This document shows, piece after piece, positions 32,401 to 44,400 of a DNA stretch of 64,000 nucleotides. The DNA lies in NCBI RefSeq assembly GCF_004115265.2, contig NC_046304.1:14438292-14502291 (forward strand). Reading direction: 5' to 3'. The position numbers were made by a program, and so were the translations under genes. Position 1 is the first letter of the stretch; each line of letters opens with the position of its first letter. The notes under the pieces were generated by a model. The model saw only the letters and a list, made by a program, of their open reading frames with translations, searched no databases and was not told the DNA's origin. Source of the stretch: Rhinolophus ferrumequinum. Lineage: Eukaryota; Chordata; Mammalia; Chiroptera; Rhinolophidae.

Positions 32401-35400
32401 TTTTCTTGTTTTTTCTTTCGGTGACCAAAAGTGAAAGGACTGTGCTCTGTAAGAACTTACATCCCTTAGAAGAAGTCTGTGGACTGTTTAGCATAGGTAC
32501 ATCCAAAGGTCATTCAGCCACTGTAACTAAAGAAATACATGGGAAGAAAAAGCTGTGAATGGTTGTACCTTCCTATTATGAAACACAAAATCATAGTAGT
32601 TACACATGCGACGTAAAAGAAACGTTAAGGAGTTGTAAACACAGCAGTAAGAACTGGTGATTTGTAAAATGTTGAGTTCTTATTTTATTTTTATAAGAAT
32701 CCCTGGGACAGTCCTAGAGCTGTGTCACGGGGTACGAAGTATCCATACACAGAACTCTCAAAGGTACGCTTGAAAGTCTCCTTTCACATCCATATAATTA
32801 TCTCACCTTACTCTCTACAACATGTTCAAATACATGGGGTCTGATAACTTAGGCCAACATGCGGGACGGGTGGGTGACAACAGCCACCAAACCGAGGAAG
32901 AAACCGAGGACTCTGCAGGCAGGATTCAGGCACTTCTTTAAGACAGACAGGAAATTACGTTTTGGCACTAACGCTCCAGTGTGGCTCTCCTGACTCCCGA
33001 TCCTGCACCCTTTTTCCTTTAAGGAACTGGTTCTCTGTGACTCTTCTTCTTTAGTCTCAAGGATACATAATTAATTCTCTAATTTTCCCTTTATGCTAAG
33101 GAAGGCCTGGCATGGGAAATCCAAATTGGAGGAAAAGCAGCATGTATTTTTCTTGAAGCCTGTTTGCCCGTTATTAGATTTGGGGTGGGGGAGTTGGGGC
33201 TCGGGTTTGTACTAAACTTTGGTGACTCGCGTTGGTTAGCAGTGGGTAGTTGAAGAGAGTGGTTCTGACTGAAAGTGAAGGCTTGGCCATATTTAAAACC
33301 CTAAGGATTGGGATAATCTCAGTGGTTGTCCTGTCTATAAATAAGGGGTAATTATATTAATAATACAAAAAAAGTTTTAGCCATGCGTTTGATCCTTTGC
33401 TTTAAAAATAAGTCTGTCCTTTAACTTGAATAAGGACACATTTCTGTGTCTTGGTTAATTCCACATTTTAGCTTCTGAAAATGTATTGTGCTGTTTTAAT
33501 ACAAGTTTAAGGGTTTTGTGAAATAACAAAATGTCTTTCTAGTAGCAACTAAAATGGTGGGTCATTTCCCTGCATTGATTTTATGAGAGCTAGCGGCCTA
33601 GAGCAGGTTATCATTGGTGCACATTGTTATTATAATGCTAAGAGCTTCCAAGTTTCACGGGTTGGTTCTTGGGGCTCCTGATTTGCATTGCCTTCCATGT
33701 CTACCCAGCTATCTTGCCTTCACATTCCTATGTCCTCAGTTGCTTGAGGTGGTGTCCTAAAGAAGTGCTTGGAGTTACGCCATGGACCAAAGTCTGAAAC
33801 ATTATCATTTTACAGCATAGCACGCCTCTTCTCGTGGGTGTGGAGAAGGACTCTGTTTGCTCCAGGGAGCAATATTTAATTGACTCCTATGTAGAAGAGG
33901 AATAGAGCTGAAATGAAATTCTTATTTGACATCAGAGATTAAAGATTAGATATCTGTGCTCTTAATATGATGTGCTTCCAGAAAAGTCATGGAGACTCTA
34001 GGGTAGAAAACAAGTGCTGAATGCAGGATGATAGCAGATGGCTTTAGGTGGGAATTTAATATGAACAGGTCTTATTTTATTAATTTGCTGTATTAGCTTT
34101 TGTGCCTACGTGGTGAAATTCATTGGGTTGTAAACTCTGGAAGAAGGACCATTTTAATTCATTTATTTATTGTTAGCACAGTCTTGGCTCATGGCCAGGG
34201 CTCAGTAAGTGTTTTCCCCTCCAGTGCCCTCACTTTGATTTGACAGATTGAATATGGTGCAGTCTTTATTCTCCAAACTCGCATTTCATATTCAGTCTGT
34301 AACCGTTTAATAATAGGTGTTTCTTGCCATTGGAGGAAACAGCTCAATATAGTTTTAGTGAAAACTTGAAAAGGCTCTTAGTCACTGTTGGGTTTAGAGG
34401 AAACTTGGAGAAAAATACCGTCTTGATGTTATAATGTCCGGAGTACTAATCAACTAATTTAGAATGGCTTTGAGCCCCAGAACTATGCAGACAGAATTAT
34501 GAAGGTATAATTCTCTACCCCTTCAAGACACAAGAGTGTGAGACGTGTGTGTACGAGTCTGCACTGTAAAGATGAAACGGGGGCAAGCCTTGCTTACCCT
34601 CAGCTCAGAGCCTGCAAGGGCGCCCCACCGCCCTGAGGGACCCTCTGAGTGGGTGGGCTGGCCTTTCTCCCTGTCTGACATCCCCTACCTCTGTCCCCCT
34701 GCACGAGCCCTGTGTCCTAGCCAGTGGGACACCTTCCCTGTCCTGTGTGTGGACCTTGCTTCTCTCAGTTCTTCAAGAGTCCCTGTCTTGGTACGGTCAC
34801 CTGGTCAGGACCGAGCCCTTCTTGTGGCATAATTCAGATGGCTTCTATGTAATGGTATCTCCAGCCCCACCCTTGAAGCTGTCGTTTCCTGTTCTGTGCA
34901 GGCCACTTGGCACTTAGAGCATACTGTCTTGTTCTACAACTAGGCGGTGAGGGCCCTAGCCGCCTGCCTTCTTTACCCTAGCCGCCTGCCTTCGTTACTC
35001 CAACATCCAGGAAGCCATCAGTAAGTGATGGCCACCAGTGGTGATGAGGTGGTGCAGAAGAGAAAGATCCTGGGTGAACTGGAGGCTGTTTTGGCCTTGA
35101 GTACTTCACTGTGGTGGGGATGGGAGTATCGGCTGCTTTTAGAGAAACTCATAGTCCAAGAGCGCTATGGAGGAAAGGTCACAGCTCTGTTTTGCCTTTC
35201 CCTGATTTCCAAAATACCACTTCATCGTGCACTGTCTTATTTTAGAAACTTCAGTGGCTCTCCTTGCCTTCAGATGCTAACATGTAGGTCTCTTATACCT
35301 CTCCACTCTTACCTCCCAGAGCTCTTTAGCCAGCTAGGTCCAGTCACTGTTTCCCTTATATGTGGGAAATTTGCTCTTGTTCCGTTTCTCCCCGTTTCAG

Positions 35401-38400
35401 CCCTTTGCTCCATCCTAAGCCCTTTCTACTTTCAAGGACTACAGAGAAGCATTTCATACTAGCCTAGAGTTTGGAAAGGCTTCACCAAACCAAGGTTTGA
35501 GAAGCTGTAAGACTTGGCCAGACAAAGGAAGAAAGGGATATTCCCGTTGAAAGGTACAGCATGTGCAAATATATTCGGTGAGAGGCAGCTTGGCACATTT
35601 TGGGAATAATACTCCTTTGGCACCTAGTCTAGAGTCCGAGTTGGCTTGGACCTTAGTAACCATTGCATGCAACCTGTCCCCCGGAAAGGGATCCCTTCTG
35701 TAACATCCCCAATGGATGTGCAGTTAGACTGAATGGCGTCAGCAAGTTTGCTGCTTCCTAAGTCTACCCATTCTACCGTTCTTCTGTAGACTGAGCTTCA
35801 GAATTGGGCCCTGGAGTCAGCCTGCTTGTGGGCAAATCCTGGTTCCACCATCCACACGGCTGTGCGACCTTGATTGACTTACACGACCACTCTGTGTCTC
35901 CATGGCCTCACCTATAAAACGAGCATAGTAATAGCATCTACCTTCTGTAGTTGGTATGAGGATTAAACCAATTAGTTCATTTGAAGCACCTATAACTGCC
36001 TGGCACACGCTTCGTGCTCAAGTGCCCTCTCTTGTTCTAGTTCCACACGGGATTGTTTACACCACCTTCTGTGCCAGCCTTTCACTACTTCACGTAGACA
36101 TGGAATGTGAGACAGTCTTACAGACGAGTAAAATGCGGCCTTAAATGGATAGCGACCTTCTCAGTCAACAAGTGGCAGAACTGGGACCAGATCCAGATCT
36201 TTGAACTTCTGACAGAGGGTGTTTCTCCCAAGTTGGACCAGCGTGCAGCCTTTATATATAAGTGTGGTGCATTGCGTTCTGCTGGTCTGGCCCCCAGTTC
36301 TGGTCTATAATGATTTGGGGGCACATTCTCACCTATGTACCATCATCTTGATTCTAGTGGTGGTAAAGGAGGGTCATCAGGAACGGTCTGAGCCCTGGTC
36401 CATGCTGCCCTCGGGCAGGGCAAATGGGTGGCAGCCTGCAGTCAGCTAGCCCACTTTTCTGTCTCTTCCGTGCAAGGTGGATCAATAACGGCCTTCTAAC
36501 TAGATGTCACAGCATTGTAATCTTTGCAGTTTATTAGGCATAGGCTTCTTTGTCAAACCTTTGGATCCTCACTAGCTGTGAAGAACAGTTGAGCAGGAGG
36601 AGTTGAGACTCAGGCCTCGAGTCTTGCCCCAGGTTGCACAGGGAGTAAGCGGGAAATCTGCATTAGAATGATGCCATTCTAATGCAGACAAATCTGGCAT
36701 CATTCTAATGCAGATTTCCTTACTCTGACGGTGTTGCACTTCTCTCCCATACTGGCCAGCGTGGGGCCTGCACTTGGGTACTGCTGAATAGTGACCATGT
36801 AGATGGCAAAGCGTGCAGCAGGTGTGTCAGGAAAAAAACAGAATCAGGCAAGGAGGAGGAAGAGTCCCGCAGGTCAGGTTGCCGTCTGCATGGGTATTCT
36901 GTGCATGGAGATTGACTCAGTGGGAATGGGGCCTCGCTGGGTTTTTAGAGGCGAAGGTAGACTCGCTTTACTTTGCACTGTTAGACTAGATCTTGCGTAT
37001 TGAGTTGAGGTTTTGGGCCCCACATTCTGGGGCAGTGAGTTTCAAGCTGTCCCTTTAGTGGGTTGGAAATCTATTGAATGATAGATTAAAAAAAGAAAAC
37101 AAAAAAAGAAACAATAGAATGGAATAGAAAATATCAGAGTACATTGTATCTGATAAGAGAAACTACCACATTGTTTCACAAAACTTTTGTATCAATTATA
37201 GGTATACTCGGTCATGATACAAAATGTATTTCTTCCCATGGATCTGCCAATTTAACTTGAGGAGCACTGCTCTGAGGTTTATTGTCAAACTGGAGGGATT
37301 CCAGAGGGGCCAGACAGATGGGAACGAGACTAAAACCCTACCAGATGAGAACTGGAGAGTGTGGGGAAATTTAGAGGACCTGCTCGCTGTTTTCAGTGGT
37401 CTGCAGGCTGTTTGGGGGCAGAGGGAGCAGATGTGTTCTGAATGGATCACAGGGTGGTAACACCAGGAGGCAGATTTCCATTCATCAGGTAAAGAGAGTT
37501 GTTGCTGTTAGAACTGGCTGGAAGACAGGCGTTCCCCATTACCAGTGTGTGTCACAGAGACACTGGAGAAGGAGTTCAGCAGTACAAGAGCACATATTGT
37601 GAGAGATTTGTAGGTCCTTTCCAGTATAGAGCTTATATAGATCTGGGACGATCAACCCCCTCCACCCTTCATGTTCCCCAGTGGCCTCGTGGCACCCTTA
37701 CTGTAAGGCCTGAGCCCCTCAGCCCTTGGCCAGGCCCTCTCTAGTCTGACCTCCGTCCATGTCTTTTCTCCCCCCTGCCTCCTTTCCAGCCGCTCCAAGC
37801 AGGTGATAGTTCTCGCAATCTGTCGTGCCTTCTATGTATAGATGTCAGCGTGCTCACACTCTGTCCCCTCTACCCAGGATGGCCTCCCTGTCATCATACG
37901 CTTGCAAGTTCCTAGTTATTCATTAAAGCTCAGTCCTTGGATTGTTTTCTCAGGGCCATTTTCCCTGAACGCCTCTACCTGTCCTGGGCTTTTGGCGCCT
38001 GAAGTGTCTGTCAGCTCAAGGTGTCGTGGTTGACAGTGTCGGGTCCCAAATCATATCAGGGTTCACATGGAGGCTCCATCATTTCCCAGTACCAACCATG
38101 TGGCCTTGAACAAAATGCATAACCTCTCTGGAACCTCGCTAGTGGGAGGGTAGGCACTATTAATACCGTTAGGGTTGTGGGAGATGTGAGGTAAGCCAGG
38201 TGAGGTGCTTAGAACTTTGCCAGGTGCCCGGGAAATGCTCACTTAGTGGTAGCTATTACAGCGGTCGATGCTGTTCCTTCCGTTGTTGCAGGGATCACAT
38301 CTGTCCCTTCCCTGCTGCTGCGCCACTCTGCCTTGTCCGCGGCTGGGGGGACTTGGGAGGGCGAGGACTGTGCCCTGTGCATCGCAATATGCAGCGCCAG

Positions 38401-41400
38401 GCCGGGGTCAGGTGTACATGGCAACTTCTCAGGTAGCGTTGAGTGAGGACGGGTGAATTGGGTTCTGTGAAGTCCTGTGGAAAAAAAGTAGATGTTAAGT
38501 GTTAGATTTTAAAACCTGTACATTTCTTTACGGACAATTTCTGAACGTTACAAAACTGCATGTTTGTTTGGTGAAGCTGTTAGCAAAGCTGTTATGATTT
38601 TTTTTCTCACCTAAAATGTCTTGGTTTTTTGTTTGTTTGAAAATGCTTTTTATTTTATTCATTAACTATTCACAGATCAACAGAGTCTGTTAAAAATAGC
38701 AAAAAAGTCACTATTTTTATAGCCTGGCTTGTGTAGACTTCTTTTTAAAAATTTTTCAAATTTTTTTCTTTTAGTGGGGAATATTGGGGAACAGTGTATT
38801 GCTCCAGGGTCCATCAGCTCCAAGTCGTCCTTCAATCTAGTTGTGGAGGGTGCAGCTCAGCTCCAAGTCCAGTTGCTGTTTTCAATCTTCATTGCACGGG
38901 ACATGCAGCCCACCATCCCATGTGGGAATTGAACCGGCAACCTTGTTGTTGAGAGCTCACGCTCTAACCAGCTGAGCCATTGGCCGCCCTGTGTAGACTT
39001 TTTATCAGCAATAAATGGCAGGAGTTGTGCAGGAAGTTGGGAACCAGACAGCACTTGAGATGCAGGCAGCACTAGAAGTACAGAAATTTTACTGGGAGTA
39101 GAACTTTAGATTTAGAGAGAGGGACGCTCACTTTTACGGTTGATACTGTGCTAACATGGGCTAAAGTTGTTGAGAGCAAATTTTATAGATGAAAGAAAGA
39201 GATGGAGCTAAAAGAAGTTTTAAGCACTTAGTCTCCAGATTGGAAGGAACCTCAGGGGTTATCTGGTCAAAGGAAGCAGAATGGAGTGTGAAGAACATAG
39301 CTCTGGAGGCTTGGATTCTAATACTGGCTGTGTGACCTTGGGCAAGTTATCTGACCTCTCTATACAACTATTTATAAAATGGGCAGTTGAATAGTAAGTG
39401 CCGTTACTAAAGAGGAATAAATGATACTGTGCCCAGTGCCTGGAATTTAGCAAGTGCTCAAATATTCATTCAGAGCTTTCCAAAACATATGTCATTCCCA
39501 ACTGAACTACAGCTGTACTAATCCCCTCTGACCTTGAAGTAGACAAATATCATTATTTCATCACTATGTTATCATGTGAAAAAGCTGGGAAGTAGCTATT
39601 GTCTGGTGCTGTAGTAGTCATACCATGGGGCCTCCAGGCAGACAGGCCGGGCTCTGCTCACCTCCTCACCCGCTGGCCCCACATTTGGGGTAGGGTTGTG
39701 CTTCCATGTCTTCATATTTTAAAGTTCCTCTTTATTATTACAGAAGCAGCCTATGGAGATTGCCATATTGCCACTATTAACGTCTTGATATCTTTCAGAT
39801 TATGTGTGTGTGTGTGTGTATACACACACACACACACACACACACACATATCCAAGGCGGGAAGTGCATATTTGCTTTTTTTCAAACTAACATGAGCTCA
39901 TTCGCTAAAGTTCTTTTGTAGCATGCTTTTTTCAGTTCATTGTTTCCACCTTTCCATGTCAATTCGTTTCTGTTTAATGTAATACCAAGTCCATGTTCGC
40001 ATTTGTCCAGTTGTCCCAGAAATCTCCTTTTATGGCTGACGTATCAAGTGTGAATACAATTTTATTTAGACAGGAGGAAATATTACACTGCTATAAAAAT
40101 GTTTTAGAACTACTTATCCAGTCCATCATCCCATGCTTGAAGTGGGCACTTTAAAATTTTTGATTTTGATTTTGAAAACTCACATAGTATAGAATCCAGG
40201 AGACTTGTACAAAAAGCAGTGGTCCCCTGCTCTCCTACCCTAGTGAGTCCCTCCCCACGAATAATCACTTTTCAACTCTTTAGCTGGTTCTTTCCTATTT
40301 ACCTGTGTGTCACCACGTCACGTTTCTGTGCCTTCTGCATGAGTTTTCAGTTGTAGGCTTTGTCCATTTTATTCCCACCACCGGAGGACTTCACCTGTCT
40401 GCCACCTTCGTCCTGTCGGTACCCTCACGTTTCCCGCCCCCCACAGGCTCGGTTCACCTTTGTTCCGATGGCTCTTGATGGCTGGCTGACTATGATCATG
40501 TCACTTCTTTGCATACCTGGGCCCTGTCCTTCTCCATGATCACTTCTCCTTTCTTATACACCTTTTTATTTTCTCTGGGGTTAGCAATTGAATTGGTGCT
40601 TTCCTTTTGCTTATTTTTTTTGTCTTGTATCATTCATTTAATCCCAGGTTTTCAGCCAGTTGTCTGAATCTCTCCTCACACAAACGGGCAGTACGCCCAA
40701 ACACAGGGGCGTCCTACCAGTGCCATCTTCTCCAAGCTCTGGTTCCCAGAGCCGCTGGCCTGCTTCAGTGTGGGCCTGGCGTTCTCTAGGCCTGCTGTGC
40801 AGGTGTCATTTTGGAATCTCCCTTACCTGGGGACTCATTTTTTCTCTCCGTCAGATCTCGTTCTTCCTCTTTCTTGGCATATTCCTTCATTTTGGTGGCC
40901 TCATCCTCTGGTAGTTTTCTGAATAAGGGAGTGTTAAGTAGTTATTTTTTTTTTTTAAGAGCATGCATATGTAAGAAAGTCTTTATTCTGCTCTTCTACA
41001 GTTGGTGGTGGTGTGGCTGCGGGTGACTGCTGGGTTAGGAGGGGCGCCCCGAACGCTGAAAGCCTTGCTCCCATTGCCTTCTGGCCTCAATGTTACTGCT
41101 GAATCAGTCCCGTTTTGGTTCTTGACCTTTTACATGGAGACTGTGTCTTCTCCCTGGAAGTAGGAACTTCTCTTTCCTGGCAGTGTTAGAAAGTCTCATC
41201 ATGATGTGCTTTTATCCAGTGTGTAGGGAATTCAGCCTCTTCGATCTCTAACCTCAGGTCCTTCCGTTTAGGGAAATTATCTTGAATCATACCATTTGTG
41301 ATTCCCCCCATTTCCTGTGTTCCCTTTTTCTGAAACTCATTATTTGCATATTGGACCTCCTGGACCAGTCTCCCAAGTTTTTCTTCTTTCTTATTCATCA

Positions 41401-44400
41401 TTTTGTCTACTTTTAGGGTACTTGAGCCAACTTTATCTTCCAGCCTAATGAGATTAGATTTGTCTTCCAAAATCTATTGAGACTTTCATTTTGCTATGCT
41501 ATGGTAATTTTGAAGCGTTTGTAAAAATGTTCTGAATAGCCTATTTTTAATAATAGTATCCTGATCTTTCATGGTCGCAATATCCTTTTGTATTAGACAG
41601 TGGTGGTGGTGGCTACACAACTCTGAATATACTGAAACCCACTAGACGGTGCACTTTCAAAAGGTGAATTCTATGGTATGTGAATTATATACCTCAGTAA
41701 AGCTGGTATTAAAAATATCTTTTTAAATACTTCTCTGAAGACAGTAATGACAATCCTTTTGAAGTTTTCTTCTTGCATAGTTCTTTTCTCCAAATTGCCT
41801 TTTCTGTTTCATATTAAGCGTTTCCTCAAATGCACGGTGGTCTTGGGCTGTCCAGCATATACAACAATGGAGGACTAAAAAGGTGGATGTTCTGTTCTTC
41901 TGGCTTGTTGACCAGTCAGCCTCACTGTGAGACGATCTGTCGGGCCCTGTGGCTGGGGGCCCTCCAGTGCCAGGATCTGTAGTCTGTTCTCTGGGTTTGT
42001 CAGGTGCCCTAGAGAAGACCCTTCCAGTCTCTTGCCTGGAGGCTATGAGACTGGCTACCAGCATTCTGGGAGCCCTAGGGGAAGGCTGAGTCTTAAACAT
42101 TTAGCGTGTAAACACGAATCCCCCTATTTTCAGTGTAGTATTGTCACTTTCACCTGTGTCTGGTATTTCCTAGTCCAGAGACTCTCTATGCTACTCTCTC
42201 TAGAGAATCAATCCCCCAAGTATCTGCCAAGGTTGAGGAGAAGATCTGGGGATTTTTTTTTTTAATGGAAATTTTTAAACATAAGAAAGTACAGATAAGA
42301 ATCGAATGAACTCCCACATACCTATTAGCCAGTTTCAACAATTACCAACTCAAGGCCAATTTTATTTCATCTAACCCCCACCTACTTTCTCCAAATTATT
42401 TTGAAGCAAATCTTTTCATTCACAAATATTTCATCTCATCTGTAAATATTGCGTTATATATCTCTAAAAGATAAGAGCTCTACACACACACACCCCACAC
42501 ACACACTCACTCACTATCACCCTTTTCCTCTCAAAGAGAAAACCCCACCGATTCCTTAAGATCAGCGTTTATTCAGTCCGTTCTGACTGCTTTTTAAACA
42601 GACTTCACACCGACACCGACACCTCCAGGAGTTACGTATTGCTCCCAACTCCGAAGCCTTTTGGAGTCCTGCAGTATACAGCAGCTCGCTTCTCAACTTT
42701 GTTTGCCCAGTCCAGCCAAGGATTCCACTTTCTTAGGTCACCCAACCCAGTACTACTCATCCGTCTGCTTCCCAGCTTCCACAATTTCATTGCTGTTACA
42801 TCATCTATTCTTTTTGTCCTTGTGCTTAAAAAAAATCACTTTGTAATATTGTCTTGGTGGGATTTCACGAGGGAGCAAAGGTAAATGCATTTGTTCGGTA
42901 TGACTTCTTTGAACACTCCTGGTGGCTGGTTGTCCAGCTGTTGCTCTGAATCCTGAAGGGGTGGAGTGGAGCAGACATCGCTCCCCAGAGCCTCCTAATC
43001 CACTGACAACACACAACTCCATCTCGATGACGAGCTTGTCCCCTCTGACTCCTGTGTAATGACACTGACTTTAATTGCTCCTTTCCATGGCAGCCCATCA
43101 GCTATTTCAATAGAAAGATTCTGGAACTGCCAGTCGTCTTTTCTCCACACCAAAGATTCCATGGTCCTTCAGCTGTTCCTGACAGGGTAGTTTCTAGTCT
43201 TCTCTCCATCGTGGTCTCTTTTCTCTGGTCTCTTCTATTTCATTTGCTGTTGGTGTGTAGCTTCCAAACTAAACTCAGCTTTCCTGATTGAGTCTAATCA
43301 GAAAAGAACATTCTCTCTTTCAGAATATTATACTTTCATTAGTGCAGCCTTTGGCCCTATTAACTTTTTGGATAATCGCGTCAACTTGAGTAGAGGGAAA
43401 AAGAATGCTGCAGTTCTCTTTGTCAAATATGACAAGTACTTCTCATATTTGACCCCATCCTGCGTTTCTGTCCGTAGTTTTCGGACCCAGACATAGGGAT
43501 TTGCATGCATTCTTATTCAACACTGAGTTGTTCAGAGGTCTGTGATGGAAATAGAGGTATTTATGTTGATCGTGAAACCTCGATGGGACATTTCCTTCCG
43601 TATTTCATGAAGGAGGGAAATGAGGAAAAGGAGCAGGAGTTTTGAGGAAGAGAGAGGTTTACTTAGAAAAGAGGGTAGAGGACTCCTAAAGTATTTCCTG
43701 CTGGGGGAGATCTGTGACTGCGTGTATCAGCAAAAAGAAAGAAGCTACTGATGAGGGAGGGCTTGAGATCTGGGGAAGGGGGCAGGGGCTACATGAGGAA
43801 AGTCTTGTGGGAAGTGAGAGGGGTGGGGTCGGGCACCGGAGGAGGTAGCATTGCAGGTTAGAAAGGAGAACTGCTTCTGTGCTTTCATTGTACTGGGCTC
43901 TGTTCACCTGTTACTTAATCCAGGCAGCAGCCTGTGAATTTGGTAATACTTGCTCCATCTTTCAGATCAAGAAGCTGAGGTGTATGGAGGTAAAGAAATG
44001 TGTGTAAGGTCACATAGCCAGTTAGTTACAGAGCAGGATTCAAACCAAATCCCATGCTGTCCCCAGTTCCCCAGATGGCCTGACGTGGGCAGGGAACAAG
44101 GTAGATTATGGTTAAAGGTTAGTGAAAACAGGGCTGTGAAGTAGATAAATCAAATTAGCTCTCCTGTCCGAAGAGTGCTTAAAAGGAAAAGCCCAGCTAA
44201 ACCTGAGGTGCTACTCTAAGGCAATTCTTTCTAATTCTAGTTTTGCATTTGGCACTTTGCAACCAATTTTGCATTGGTTGCTTTCTTCTGCAATTATTTG
44301 GGGGGAGGGCAATTACTCTCTTGAAAGAGAGATGAAATAATAAAATTGTGTATACATGTAGTAATATTCATTTACATGTATTCTGCAAAGCACAGTGAGT

